Counted from the stretch's first letter, positions 9,474-18,285 are shown. The stretch is DNA of 64,000 nucleotides from Granulicella rosea (GCF_900188085.1 NZ_FZOU01000014.1:1-64000), one strand, 5' to 3'. Numbers and translations: made by a program. Notes: generated by a model from the sequence alone, not told the origin.

Positions 9474-10787
9474 CTACATGCGTGTGATCCAGAAATAAAT
9501 GCTCGCCCGCAGAGGATGTTTCGAACCCGGGAACAGAACCTTGGCCGACTGCCCGATGTACTCGGCCCTGCGGTCGACCGGATCGAGCTCGATGCTCACG
9601 TGGTACTGGTCCGGGTGGACGGCCTGCAGGTCGATTGCGTTGACCTCTTCATCCAGCCGGCGGCGGCTCGTGCCCTCGAACGAGGTCACGCGGCCGCGCA
9701 GCTCCTTGCCCATGCCGTTCAGGTAGACCAGCGCGATATCGCCGATGGCGAGTTGCGGCCCGTACCGCCGGTCCAGCCACACCTCGACGTGGATCGAGTT
9801 CGCGTCGGCGATGCGGAAGAGGTCGTCGCCCTCCTGTACCGCCTGACCGGTCGCCACCGTGCGGGACCAGATCGTGCCCGAGACCGGGCTGTAGATCGTC
9901 GTCCGGGCGCCCTTCACGGGTTCGCCGTTCGCGCCGGTCACGGGTGTGGGGAGTCCGTCGCTGCCCAGAAGCTGGTCGTCGAGCGCCGCCTTCTCCTCGC
10001 GCAACCGGTCGACCTGCGCCGCGGCGTTGTCGCGCGCGCTCAGGAACGCGGGCGTCTTGCTGGGATCGAGTACGAAGCCGGCCTTCACATCGGACGCCTG
10101 TTGCTTCAGCCGGCGCAGGTTGGCGCCGCGCGTATCGGCCTCACTCTGCGCCGCGTCGGCCTTCTCCGTCGCCTGGTCCAGCATCGGCCGCGAGATCAGG
10201 TGCTCCTTCAGCGCCTGGCGGTTGCGTTCGAGGTCATCGGCGGCCGACTGCGCCCGCTTCTGCGCGGTGTCGTACGCGGTCTGCGCCTCGCGCACCTGCA
10301 GCGTCAGGTCCGCGCCCGTGTGCTGCATGTAATCGTTGTACATCTTGTCGTAGCGAGCCTTCTCCAACTGCGCCGCAATCAGCGATGCGTTCAGCTTGGC
10401 GGACTCTTCCTTCAAATCGCTGCGCCGGCGGGTATCGCCAACCGCCTCCGCGTGCAGCATGGAGGGCGCAACCGTGGTCGTCGCCAGCACCTGGTTCGTC
10501 ACAACCGAGTCGCCGGTCTCAAGCCTGACCTCGCCGACCTGCCCTTCGATCGGCGCCTTCACCTCCGACAGACGTGCGTTCACCACGGCCTGCGTGCTTA
10601 CGGGGACCACCGAAAGCGGAAAGAGCGCCGCCAGCGAGACGACCAGCAGCGGAAGCGCGACCAGGAGCCGGATCAGACGCCAACGCACCGGCTCGTTCGG
10701 CAACTGGGTGGGCGTCGGCGGCGCCGAGAGTCGTATCTCGTTGTCCGCGGCAAGCTCCTGGGGCGGCGACTCAATGAGGTTAGACAT
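9474..10787 (-). CDS. HlyD-family membrane-fusion (adaptor) protein
   Basis: 437 residues starting at the ATG preceded by AGGAG (CAGGAGAACC). There is one membrane segment (about residues 30-53). Then comes a half-biotinyl motif (VKAPIEGQVGEVRLETGDSV), a long coiled coil (about residues 100-260, rich in Ala, Glu, Lys and Gln), and the second lipoyl half with beta-barrel (IYSPVSGTIWSRTVATGQAV, LFRIADANSIHVEVWLDRRYG). It is the first gene of the operon and should bridge the inner-membrane synthase and the TolC-like duct. HlyD-like partners of glucan synthases are known (BgsB in Sinorhizobium), which supports glucan export over drug efflux. An in-frame extension of 44 codons upstream lacks a ribosome-binding site and is not used here. 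Confidence 0.87.
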   Translation of the reverse strand: MSNLIESPPQELAADNEIRLSAPPTPTQLPNEPVRWRLIRLLVALPLLVVSLAALFPLSVVPVSTQAVVNARLSEVKAPIEGQVGEVRLETGDSVVTNQVLATTTVAPSMLHAEAVGDTRRRSDLKEESAKLNASLIAAQLEKARYDKMYNDYMQHTGADLTLQVREAQTAYDTAQKRAQSAADDLERNRQALKEHLISRPMLDQATEKADAAQSEADTRGANLRRLKQQASDVKAGFVLDPSKTPAFLSARDNAAAQVDRLREEKAALDDQLLGSDGLPTPVTGANGEPVKGARTTIYSPVSGTIWSRTVATGQAVQEGDDLFRIADANSIHVEVWLDRRYGPQLAIGDIALVYLNGMGKELRGRVTSFEGTSRRRLDEEVNAIDLQAVHPDQYHVSIELDPVDRRAEYIGQSAKVLFPGSKHPLRASIYFWITRM

Positions 10788-11078
10788 GGTTCTCCTGAGG
10801 GACAGGCTTTCTGGATAAATGGGTAACCACCTCAGAAGACCGCATGGAATCCCTTTCGTCAATAAACTTTTGGTAACTACCGGTCTGGGTCGTATGGCGA
10901 CATTCGGTGAGTTGTCCATCCGGAATCGCTGCTCGGGTACGTCTTTTCACGCGGCTCCGATAGAATCGCCGTGGGAGCGATCGAAAACCGGTCACTGGCC
11001 GGAAGCGACGAGAATCTGTACCTACACTTTTGCTTTTGCGACATCTAACCCAGAACGGAACGGCACACAGGAGGTTTC
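10788..11078. promoter_or_regulatory. Divergent intergenic region between the glucan operon and gnd
   Basis: 291 bases without a gene, so the promoters of both transcription units must lie here. The minus-strand leader contains the palindrome GGTAGTTACC (around 10870-10880). Near gnd there is a CGATAGAAT element that could serve as a -10, and GGAGG lies a few bases before the gnd ATG. I could not assign a known operator or riboswitch; a c-di-GMP (GEMM) riboswitch was looked for and not seen. Confidence 0.4.
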
Positions 11079-12101
11079 ATGCAACTGGCAATGGTAGGAC
11101 TCGGTCGTATGGGCGCGAACATGGTGAAGCGGTTGGCCGCCCACGGGCACACCTGCGTCGTCTTCGACCGGTCGCAGCAGGCCGTCGACGATCTCGCGAA
11201 GACTCCGGGCGTCACCGGCGCAACCTCCATCGAGGACATGGTCGCGAAGCTGGAGCTGCCGCGCGCCATCTGGCTCATGATTCCGGCTGGCGTGGTCGAT
11301 CAGACCATCGAGCAGATCGCCCCGCACCTTGAAAAGGGCGACATCCTCATCGACGGCGGCAACTCGTATTACATCGACGACATCGCCCGCGCCAAGGTGC
11401 TTGGTCCCGGCGGCATCGAGTACGTGGACGTAGGCACCAGCGGCGGCGTCTGGGGGCTGGAGCGCGGATACTGCATGATGATCGGAGGCTCGGAGGCGAC
11501 GGTGAAGCACCTCGACCCGATCTTCAAGACGATTGCGCCCGGCGTCGGCAATGTGGACAAGACTCCCGGCCGCGCGCCCGGCAAGGGCACCGCCGAGGAA
11601 GGCTACCTGCACTGCGGCGGCAACGGCGCCGGTCACTTTGTGAAGATGGTTCACAACGGCATCGAGTACGGCATGATGGCCGCCTACGCCGAGGGTCTGG
11701 GCGTGCTGAAGGCCGCGAACATCGGCAAGCATGTGGGCGAGATCGACGCCGAGACCACCCCGCTGCGCGATCCGGAGCACTACCAGTACGACATGGACCT
11801 GCCGGAGATCGCCGAGGTCTGGCGCCGCGGCAGCGTGATCGCATCGTGGCTGCTGGACCTGACCGCCTCCGCGCTGATCTCCGATCCGGAGCTGTCGAAG
11901 TTCGGCGGACGCGTGTCGGACTCGGGCGAAGGTCGCTGGACCATCAAGGCGGGCATCGACGAGGGCGTGCCCACGCCGGTGCTCACGGCTTCGCTCTACG
12001 AGCGCTTCAGCTCGCGCGGAGAGGCGGACTACTCGAACAAGCTGCTCTCCGCGATGCGGTATGAGTTCGGCGGCCATTTGGAGAAGCCCAAGGACAAGTA
12101 G
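11079..12101 (+). CDS. gnd: 6-phosphogluconate dehydrogenase (decarboxylating), short NAD-type
   Basis: 340 residues, the length of the short YqeC/GndA-like bacterial form rather than the 470-residue NADP enzyme. The Rossmann motif GLGRMGANM is at residues 7-15. Substrate and catalytic segments include DGGNSYY, GTSGGVWGLERGYCMMIGG and HCGGNGAGHFVKMVHNGIEYG, with the catalytic Lys in FVKMVHN. It converts 6-phosphogluconate to ribulose 5-phosphate with release of CO2. A strong ACAGGAGG site precedes the ATG. It lies just ahead of the NfrA/NfrB-type genes but is followed by a hairpin, so it is probably transcribed separately. With Edd at 46.6 kb the cell can send 6-phosphogluconate to either the pentose-phosphate or the Entner-Doudoroff route. 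Confidence 0.95.
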   Translation: MQLAMVGLGRMGANMVKRLAAHGHTCVVFDRSQQAVDDLAKTPGVTGATSIEDMVAKLELPRAIWLMIPAGVVDQTIEQIAPHLEKGDILIDGGNSYYIDDIARAKVLGPGGIEYVDVGTSGGVWGLERGYCMMIGGSEATVKHLDPIFKTIAPGVGNVDKTPGRAPGKGTAEEGYLHCGGNGAGHFVKMVHNGIEYGMMAAYAEGLGVLKAANIGKHVGEIDAETTPLRDPEHYQYDMDLPEIAEVWRRGSVIASWLLDLTASALISDPELSKFGGRVSDSGEGRWTIKAGIDEGVPTPVLTASLYERFSSRGEADYSNKLLSAMRYEFGGHLEKPKDK

Positions 12102-12118
12102 CGCGATGGTCTTCGAAG

Positions 12119-12167
12119 GGCAGGCGCCACTTCTTCTCCGACGTTCCGGGAAAGCAGGGCGCCTGCC
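12119..12167 (+). terminator. Hairpin after gnd
   Basis: A 10-bp inverted repeat, GGCAGGCGCC (12119-12128) and GGCGCCTGCC (12158-12167), encloses a 29-base loop 18 bases after the gnd stop. There is no T-tract, so it may be a weak or Rho-assisted terminator. Confidence 0.5.
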
Positions 12168-12279
12168 AGCTTCATGACGAGCGCTGTTCTTGTTCGAAGA
12201 TCCTTCGCCAAGCTCGGCAGGACAGGCATTTGGAGTGGGTGACGTGCGTTTCGTTCACTCGTCCGTGGAAGATATTTAG

Positions 12280-13584
12280 GTGTGTGTATTGTTGATGACG
12301 TTTCGTTTGCGCGGTATCTTCGGGGCCGTTTGTTTCGCGGCGCTGGCCTTCACGGTTGGGGGGCATGCCCAACAGTCCAAGCTGCCGGTGGCGAACGACG
12401 CCTCGGATGCATGCCCCGCCGCCGCGGAGACCGGCGATACGACCTATCCGATTCGCAAGCTGGCCTTTGAAGCCCTGAGCGCGGGCCGTCAGGCGGAGGC
12501 TCGTCACCTGATGCGCTGCGCGCTGCATGTCAATCCGTCCGATCTGGTGGCGTTGCGACAGATCGTCTACATGGATCTGAATGCCGGCGACGAGAGCGGC
12601 GCTGTCGAGGACATCGACGCGCTGCGCGGGATGAATGCGAGCACGCCGACCTTCGAGGCGCAGGAAGGCTACATCCTCTTTCACCAGAAGAAGAACGAAC
12701 AGGCGCGCGCCGCCTTTGTCCGCGCCATGGCGGGCGACGATGCGTTGATCCGCGAGCATGCCCGGCAGGCTATCGCGGTGATAGACGCACAGTTTCCGAA
12801 TCACACGCTGGAGATCGCGGTCGACGGGCAATATCTGAACCGCTTCGACGATGGCGTGGTCGACGCCTATGCCCGGTACTTCGAACGCGTGGGCGGCAAG
12901 GACTCGCCGATCCGTGCGTATGTGGGCGCACGTCTGCTGCGCGACACGGCCTCGCAGAACGGACCGCTGCCGCAGATCTTCTCCGACAACGCCTTTCTCA
13001 GTGGCGTGGGGCTTGCCTATCAGCCGCAGGGCGCGCACTACTTCGTCTCGACCGAGGCGAATGCAGCCTATGCGCTCTATGCCGGACGCAACCATACGGC
13101 GGCGGTGATCCCCGACTTTCGCATGGTGGCCGGTTACTACAACCTCTTCCGGCCCGGCGCGGGCTCGCCGCTGCATCGGCTTTCGGTGCAGGCGAATGGT
13201 TCTGTGGGCTTCTACTCGCGGTATCAGGACAACATCATCGCGTACCTGCAGCCGCAGGAGACCTACGACCTGACGACCGGCGCGCTGCGTATCTCGCCCT
13301 TCTTCCAGCAGAGCTTTGCCTTCGACGTCAACCAGCAGTTCTACAACAACATCGCCGAGATGATCCCCGGGGTGCAGTTCTCGCTCGCGCGGTTTCCGGG
13401 CGCCGCGCTGCGGGCGGAGTATGTGCGGGGCTACTACCTGCCGTTTCACACCAACTCCGTCAATCCCTACGGCTCGGAGTACAACGACATCCGCGTCCGC
13501 CTGACCTTCGACAAGCTCTTTTTCCTGAAGCACAGCGACCGGGGTGAATCGGCGGTCGAGCCGCCCGCCGGAGGCCCGCATTGA
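12280..13584 (+). CDS. NfrA-like outer-membrane protein (TPR region plus NfrA_C-type beta-barrel)
   Basis: 434 residues. A signal peptide ends at VGGHAQQ. Residues about 45-165 form TPR-like helical pairs (ALSAGRQAEARHLMRCALHVNPSDLVALRQIVYMDLNAGD). From about 170 on, alternating beta-strands resemble the C-terminal barrel of the N4 adsorption protein NfrA (YVGARLLRDT, FLSGVGLAYQPQG, FYSRYQDNIIAYLQPQETYDL, PFFQQSFAFDVNQQFYNNIAEMIPGVQF). E. coli NfrA is about 990 residues, so this is a compact version. The assignment is supported by the next gene, an NfrB-type synthase whose TTG start overlaps this stop (TTGA). The expected role is secretion of the NfrB glycan through the outer membrane. The start could be GTG 12280 (GGAAGA eight bases ahead) or ATG 12295. 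Confidence 0.75.
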   Translation: MCVLLMTFRLRGIFGAVCFAALAFTVGGHAQQSKLPVANDASDACPAAAETGDTTYPIRKLAFEALSAGRQAEARHLMRCALHVNPSDLVALRQIVYMDLNAGDESGAVEDIDALRGMNASTPTFEAQEGYILFHQKKNEQARAAFVRAMAGDDALIREHARQAIAVIDAQFPNHTLEIAVDGQYLNRFDDGVVDAYARYFERVGGKDSPIRAYVGARLLRDTASQNGPLPQIFSDNAFLSGVGLAYQPQGAHYFVSTEANAAYALYAGRNHTAAVIPDFRMVAGYYNLFRPGAGSPLHRLSVQANGSVGFYSRYQDNIIAYLQPQETYDLTTGALRISPFFQQSFAFDVNQQFYNNIAEMIPGVQFSLARFPGAALRAEYVRGYYLPFHTNSVNPYGSEYNDIRVRLTFDKLFFLKHSDRGESAVEPPAGGPH

Positions 13585-16500
13585 TCGCCCTGATGTGGGT
13601 GCTGGCCGTGCTGTATCTCTTCGGCGGCCTGAACGACGCTTTCCTCGACCTCGTCTTCTATGTGAAGCCGTTGCGCCGGCTGATCGGACAGGGGCGCGAG
13701 AATCCCACCTGCGAAGAGGCGGAGCTGCACGGCATTCCGGAGAAGCGCATCGCCATCATGGTGCCTGCTTGGGACGAGTCGGCGGTCATCGGCGCGATGC
13801 TCGAGAGCACCTGCGACCGGCTGGAGTATGAGAACTACGACATCTTCGTCGGCACCTATCCGAACGATGAGGCCACGCAGATGGAGGTGGCGCGCGCGGC
13901 CTTCGACCGAAAGCACATCCACCGTGTCGTGTGCCCCAACGATGGGCCTACGAGCAAGGCCGACTGCTTGAACTGGATCGTCGAGACCATCAAGCTGCGC
14001 GAGCGCGAATCCGGCGAGCGATACGAGATCTTCTGTCTGCAGGATGCGGAGGACGTCGTGCATCCGCTGACGCTGAAGGTCTTCAACCGCTTCGTGCCGG
14101 AGTACGACCTGGTTCAGCTTCCCGTCATTCCGTATGAGCGCAGCCTGAACAAGCTGACCGGCGGCACGTATCTGGATGAGTTCGCGGAGGTTCACCTGAA
14201 GGGGTTGACCTCGCGCCTCGCGGTCGGCGGCATGGTGCCTTCGGCGGGCGTCGGCACGGCCTTCTCGCGCGCGGCGTGCGATGAACTTGCCGAGCAGACG
14301 AACCACATTCTCTTTCCGCCGGTCTCGCTGACGGAGGACTACGACTTCTCCTTCCGGCTCTTTCGCAACGCACGCAAATCGGGCATCGCGGAGGTGTGGG
14401 TCGATCGTACCGACGCCAAGGGCCGCTACATCAAAGAGCTCGTCGCCATCCGCGAGTTCTTCCCGGCGATCTTCGGCGACGCGGTGCGTCAGAAGCAGCG
14501 CTGGATGCTGGGCATCGCCTTCCAGGGCGCGCAGAAGCTGGGTTGGGGAACGGGCTGGCGCGAGCGCTACATGCTCATGCGCGACCGCATCGGCGTGCTG
14601 ACGAGCATCCTGAACCTGGGCGCCGCGTTCATCTTCTTCGAGCTTTGCTTCAACATCGGCTGGGGGCTTGCGCACCATCTCACGTGGTCACAGAGTCTGC
14701 CGCCTTACTATCCGCACCACGCGCTTTCGCTGATGATCGACGCGAACCTGATCCTGCTGGTGAACCGCATCTTCCAGCGCGCGCGCTGCGTGGGACAGAT
14801 CGCCAGCCGGCGCCAGATGCTGCTTGCGCCGGTGCGCATCGTGTGGTCGAACATCATCGACTTCTACTGCACCTATCATGCGATCCGGCGGTTCACGCAC
14901 TCGATCTATTCGGGCAAGCCGCTGAAATGGCTGAAGACGGCGCACGAGTTTCCTAACGTGGAGGCGCTGCTACAGCGGCATCGTCCGCTGGGCGACCTGC
15001 TGCTGGAACATCGCTTCATCTCGCCCGTGCAACTGCGCAAGGCGCTCGGCATTCAAAGCCGCACCACTGATCGCAATATGCCGCTGGGGCAGATTCTGCT
15101 GGCGGAGAGCGCCATCACGAAGGACCAGCTTCTGATGGTGCTCAACCTGCAACGTCAGTCGCGTGCGGCGATGAACGAGGCGACCGGCGCGGATGCACGC
15201 GCGGCCTTCCCGGCGTCGCACCTGGCTGAGATGGACCTCAGCGCCGATCTCCCCTCGGGCCTGCGCACGATCTATACCGAGTCCGTGCAATCCGTCGTGC
15301 CCGCTGCGGTCGAGATTCCCATGCAGCCGGCCGCTGCACCCGCAGCGACCTTTACCACGGTCGCCCCGGCGCGGCTGGCCTCGGGCGAGATCAAGATCTT
15401 TCCCGTCGCCACACCTGCGCCGCCGGCCCATCCGCCGGAGTTCGTGCATGCGGCGCCTCCCACGGAGCCGGCCGCGGTGCCGGTCGTCGCCATGCCGACC
15501 GTGGCGAAGCCCGCCGCGCAGCGCCCGGTCACCTCCGTCAAGCCGCCAACGCCTGTTGTGATTAGCATGCAGCCGCCGGCGCCCGCTCCGGCACAGTCGA
15601 ACGCCTCGCGCGAACATCTGCGCAATCCACGCACCGCCGTGACCCGCATCGTACCTGCCGCACCCATTGGAAAGAGGTTCTCCGTGCTCCACTCCGTCGC
15701 GTCCAAATGGACTCCCACCATGCAGAGCCGCCGCTTTGTCGTGGCTATCGGCACACGGCCCGAGGCCATCAAGCTGGCGCCGGTCATCCGCGAGTTGCGG
15801 CTTCGCGCGGAGATCATGAAGGAGCCCGATCCGGTCTTTGTCTGCGCGACCGGCCAGCATATGGATATGGTGAGCGACGCGCTCTCGCTCTTCGGCGTCA
15901 GGGTCGATCGCAACCTCGCGCTGATGACGCCCGGCCAGTCGCTGGCCGCCATCTCCGCCCGAGTACTCACGGCCTTCGAGACCGTGCTCGCGGAGATCCG
16001 GCCGGAGTGGGTCATCGTGCAGGGCGACACCGCAACCACGGCCATGGCCGGACTCGCCGCCTTCTATGCGGGCTGCAAGATCGCGCACATCGAGGCGGGG
16101 CTGCGCACCAACGATCTGCGCAACCCGTTTCCGGAGGAGTTCAACCGGCGCATGGTCGGCATCTTCGCGACCGTCCACTTTGCCGCTACCCCGATGGCCC
16201 GGCAGAACCTGCTCCGCGAGGGCGTCGCGCCACGCACGATCGTCGTGACCGGCAATACGGGCATCGATGCGCTTCGCCGCAACGCCCAGCGGCTCGGCAT
16301 CTCCTTGCAGGGTCAGCCCGCGAATTCCGCGATCGGCACGCGGCCGCTGCGCGTTCTGGTCACGGCGCATCGCCGCGAGAATCTCGAGCAGGGGATTGAA
16401 AATCTCTGCCGCGCCATCCGCGCGCTGGCGGCGAATCATCCCGGACGCTACCAGTTTGTGTGGCCTCTGCATCCGAACCCGCAGGTCGGCGAACGCGCGC

Positions 16501-16925
16501 GGCATTTTCTGCGCGAGACGTCCGGCGTCGCGCTGACCGGGCCCGCCTCCTACGACCGCCTGCTCGAACTGTTGAACGACTGCGACCTCGTCATGACCGA
16601 CTCCGGCGGCATCCAGGAAGAGGCGCCATCGTTCGGCAAGCCGGTGCTGATTCTTCGCGAGACGACGGAGCGTCCGGAGGGCGTGGAGGCAGGCGTTGCG
16701 TGGTTGGTCGGCACGGAGCCGACCCGCATCGTCGCGGCAGTCGAACGGCTTACGCTGAGTTTGCAGCAGCTTCGCCCGAAGGCCAATCCGTACGGAGATG
16801 GACACGCCGCGGGCCGGATCGCGGACTTCTTCGCTGGGCTGCCCGTGCAGGAGTTCGGCGCGAATCTGGACTCGTTCGAGCGTGCCGGCGAAAATCCCCG
16901 GTTGGCCGTGGCGGCTCGGACTTAA
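13581..16925 (+). CDS. nfrB: NfrB-WecB fusion: GT2 glycan synthase, MshEN-type domain and UDP-GlcNAc 2-epimerase in one chain
   Basis: 1114 residues. The order is: N-terminal membrane segment (1-28); GT2 domain (about 55-320) with DAED at 155-158, TEDYDF at 251-256 and QKQRW at 304-308; membrane segments (about 340-430); two 24-residue MshEN-like motifs at 469-492 (PLGDLLLEHRFI..LRKALGIQ) and 501-524 (PLGQILLAESAI..LLMVLNLQ); a Pro/Ala-rich linker (about 540-700); and a complete non-hydrolysing UDP-GlcNAc 2-epimerase (about 716-1090). The epimerase has GTRPEAIK at 724-731, GDTATT at 815-820, HIEAGLRT at 836-843, PFPEEFNR at 849-856, TAHRREN and SGGIQEEAPSFGKPV, so its catalytic Asp, Glu and His residues are present. 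The first three parts match E. coli NfrB, whose glycan pathway depends on WecB-made UDP-ManNAc; here donor synthesis and polymerisation are joined. The TTG start has GGAGG six bases ahead and overlaps the NfrA-like stop. The canonical MshEN arginine is Pro in both motifs, so c-di-GMP binding is uncertain. Confidence 0.9.
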   Translation: MIALMWVLAVLYLFGGLNDAFLDLVFYVKPLRRLIGQGRENPTCEEAELHGIPEKRIAIMVPAWDESAVIGAMLESTCDRLEYENYDIFVGTYPNDEATQMEVARAAFDRKHIHRVVCPNDGPTSKADCLNWIVETIKLRERESGERYEIFCLQDAEDVVHPLTLKVFNRFVPEYDLVQLPVIPYERSLNKLTGGTYLDEFAEVHLKGLTSRLAVGGMVPSAGVGTAFSRAACDELAEQTNHILFPPVSLTEDYDFSFRLFRNARKSGIAEVWVDRTDAKGRYIKELVAIREFFPAIFGDAVRQKQRWMLGIAFQGAQKLGWGTGWRERYMLMRDRIGVLTSILNLGAAFIFFELCFNIGWGLAHHLTWSQSLPPYYPHHALSLMIDANLILLVNRIFQRARCVGQIASRRQMLLAPVRIVWSNIIDFYCTYHAIRRFTHSIYSGKPLKWLKTAHEFPNVEALLQRHRPLGDLLLEHRFISPVQLRKALGIQSRTTDRNMPLGQILLAESAITKDQLLMVLNLQRQSRAAMNEATGADARAAFPASHLAEMDLSADLPSGLRTIYTESVQSVVPAAVEIPMQPAAAPAATFTTVAPARLASGEIKIFPVATPAPPAHPPEFVHAAPPTEPAAVPVVAMPTVAKPAAQRPVTSVKPPTPVVISMQPPAPAPAQSNASREHLRNPRTAVTRIVPAAPIGKRFSVLHSVASKWTPTMQSRRFVVAIGTRPEAIKLAPVIRELRLRAEIMKEPDPVFVCATGQHMDMVSDALSLFGVRVDRNLALMTPGQSLAAISARVLTAFETVLAEIRPEWVIVQGDTATTAMAGLAAFYAGCKIAHIEAGLRTNDLRNPFPEEFNRRMVGIFATVHFAATPMARQNLLREGVAPRTIVVTGNTGIDALRRNAQRLGISLQGQPANSAIGTRPLRVLVTAHRRENLEQGIENLCRAIRALAANHPGRYQFVWPLHPNPQVGERARHFLRETSGVALTGPASYDRLLELLNDCDLVMTDSGGIQEEAPSFGKPVLILRETTERPEGVEAGVAWLVGTEPTRIVAAVERLTLSLQQLRPKANPYGDGHAAGRIADFFAGLPVQEFGANLDSFERAGENPRLAVAART

Positions 16926-16966
16926 GGCAAATTTCGTTGAGGTATACGGCGACCGCGCTCAATGTT

Positions 16967-17020
16967 TGTCAACCTGAGCGTCGCGAAGGATCTGCTTTGG
17001 CCTTCGTTCTTGCTTGTTCC
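16967..17020 (+). repeat. Dispersed intergenic repeat copy
   Basis: TGTCAACCTGAGCGTCGCGAAGGATCTGC with the tail 'tttggccttcgttcttgcttg' matches the core and tail seen at 4776-4833 and, more weakly, 44028-44085. It lies between two convergent genes, the typical site for such elements. No coding capacity. Confidence 0.65.
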
Positions 17021-17034
17021 TGGGACGGGCGCGT

Positions 17035-18285
17035 CTACCAGATGTAGCTGGCGACGATGCGCGGCGGCCCGGGCTTGCCGTCGATGATCTGCGTCTCGAC
17101 GATGGCCTCGAAGTTCTGGTTCGAGCGGGGAAGCAGGTTGTTGCGCTTGAGGTCGGCGAGGTAACGGTCGTCGGTCAGCACCCAGCTTGCGGCGACGGTG
17201 CCGTTCTCGCCGATGCCGGCGGCGACGACGACCAGTTGCTCGGTGGTCGAGTCGTGGAAGCGGGCGACGATGCCGTAGTCGTGGCTCATCTTGACGAACT
17301 GATCGGCGGTGTTGATGCTCCAGCGGCGATGCTCCGGGTCGGTGCGGTCCTGGATGGTGTAGTCGTCGGTCGAGGTGCGGACGAGGTGAAAGCGCAGCGG
17401 ATCGGTGATGCGCATCGTCCACGGATTGTTGAAGCCGGAGATGAGGACGACCGGCCCTTTCTGCAGATCGGAGAACGAGGTGCCGGTCGAGGACTCGAGC
17501 GTGCTCGTCTTCGAACGCGCGGAGAGCACCTGCTGAATGCTGGACAGGGCCGTCGCGTCCGAGACCGCGATGGGATCGGAGGCAAGCGGATGCCCGCTGA
17601 CGGTCGAGGGCGCCGGGGCGACCGCGCCGCCGTTCACCATCGCCACCACGGAGCCGACCGAGATCAGCACCGGACCGTTCGCATCGATGACCGGTTGCCA
17701 GAAGAGATCGGTCGCGGTGGTCCGGTGCAGGCGCGGCGCCAGGGCGGCGGCAACGGCCAGCACCAACGCCACGGCCAGACCGAAAGAGATCCTTCTCCAT
17801 ACTCCGGCGGTCTCGTCTGGGATCGCCGAGCGATCAGCCGGCTGCGCCGGAACGGTGATCGTCGCCGGGGCGAGGGCGATGTCGAGCCGGGGTTCGGTCT
17901 TGCCCTCTGTAAGGGCCGGGGCGTGTTCGGCCGCGGAGTCCGCCAGACGGAACTCCGGAATGTAGGAGCCGGGACGAAGTTCGATGCGGAGTTCATCGCG
18001 GTGATCGGGCTCGTAGTAGTACTGGGCGAGCCGCTTGCGCACCTCACCGGCGGTGACGCGGACGACCGGATCGGTGTTCAGATCGTAGTCCGAGGCGCGG
18101 CCAAAGGCCTCGAGTCCGATGGTGCGTTCCTTTAATTCGTCGCCATGACCGCTGATCGTCTTGCGGACGACATAGTCCAGAAAGATGGGGTAGCGACGGC
18201 TATGACTGAACAGGGGACTGCTGCGCAGCCGGCCAAGCTGACGCTCGATGATCTCGGTCGAAATGCCGTTGATTTCCGTTTCCAT
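17035..18285 (-). CDS. Membrane-anchored one-component regulator-like protein (paralogue of the 39156 gene)
   Basis: 416 residues in three parts. The N-terminal cytoplasmic domain (about 8-115) follows the pattern ERQLGRLRSSPLFSHS..FLDYVV..LKERTIGLEAFGR..YDLNTDPVVRVTAGEVRKRLAQYY, ending in RIELRPGSYIPEF. One membrane segment lies at about 165-188 (ISFGLAVALVLAVAAALAP). The C-terminal periplasmic domain begins TDLFWQPVIDANGPVLISVG and contains GPVVLISGFNNPWTMRI. The same layout recurs in the protein at 39156-40577. This N-terminal module is common in acidobacterial regulator-like proteins and is probably a winged-helix DNA-binding domain, but that is inference. The gene is divergent from GH16 and the receptor at 18.5-24.3 kb, so it may sense a glucan fragment and control that locus. 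No exact family name is known to me. Confidence 0.7.
   Translation of the reverse strand: METEINGISTEIIERQLGRLRSSPLFSHSRRYPIFLDYVVRKTISGHGDELKERTIGLEAFGRASDYDLNTDPVVRVTAGEVRKRLAQYYYEPDHRDELRIELRPGSYIPEFRLADSAAEHAPALTEGKTEPRLDIALAPATITVPAQPADRSAIPDETAGVWRRISFGLAVALVLAVAAALAPRLHRTTATDLFWQPVIDANGPVLISVGSVVAMVNGGAVAPAPSTVSGHPLASDPIAVSDATALSSIQQVLSARSKTSTLESSTGTSFSDLQKGPVVLISGFNNPWTMRITDPLRFHLVRTSTDDYTIQDRTDPEHRRWSINTADQFVKMSHDYGIVARFHDSTTEQLVVVAAGIGENGTVAASWVLTDDRYLADLKRNNLLPRSNQNFEAIVETQIIDGKPGPPRIVASYIW

Noticed and set aside
10870-10882. TAACTACCGG before the HlyD operon as a copy of the right-end 10-bp repeat
   Set aside because: A single 10-base match without phased neighbours; more likely coincidence or an unrelated palindrome.
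10788-11078. c-di-GMP riboswitch ahead of the glucan operon
   Set aside because: The conserved GEMM core and tetraloop/receptor sequences were not found on either strand.
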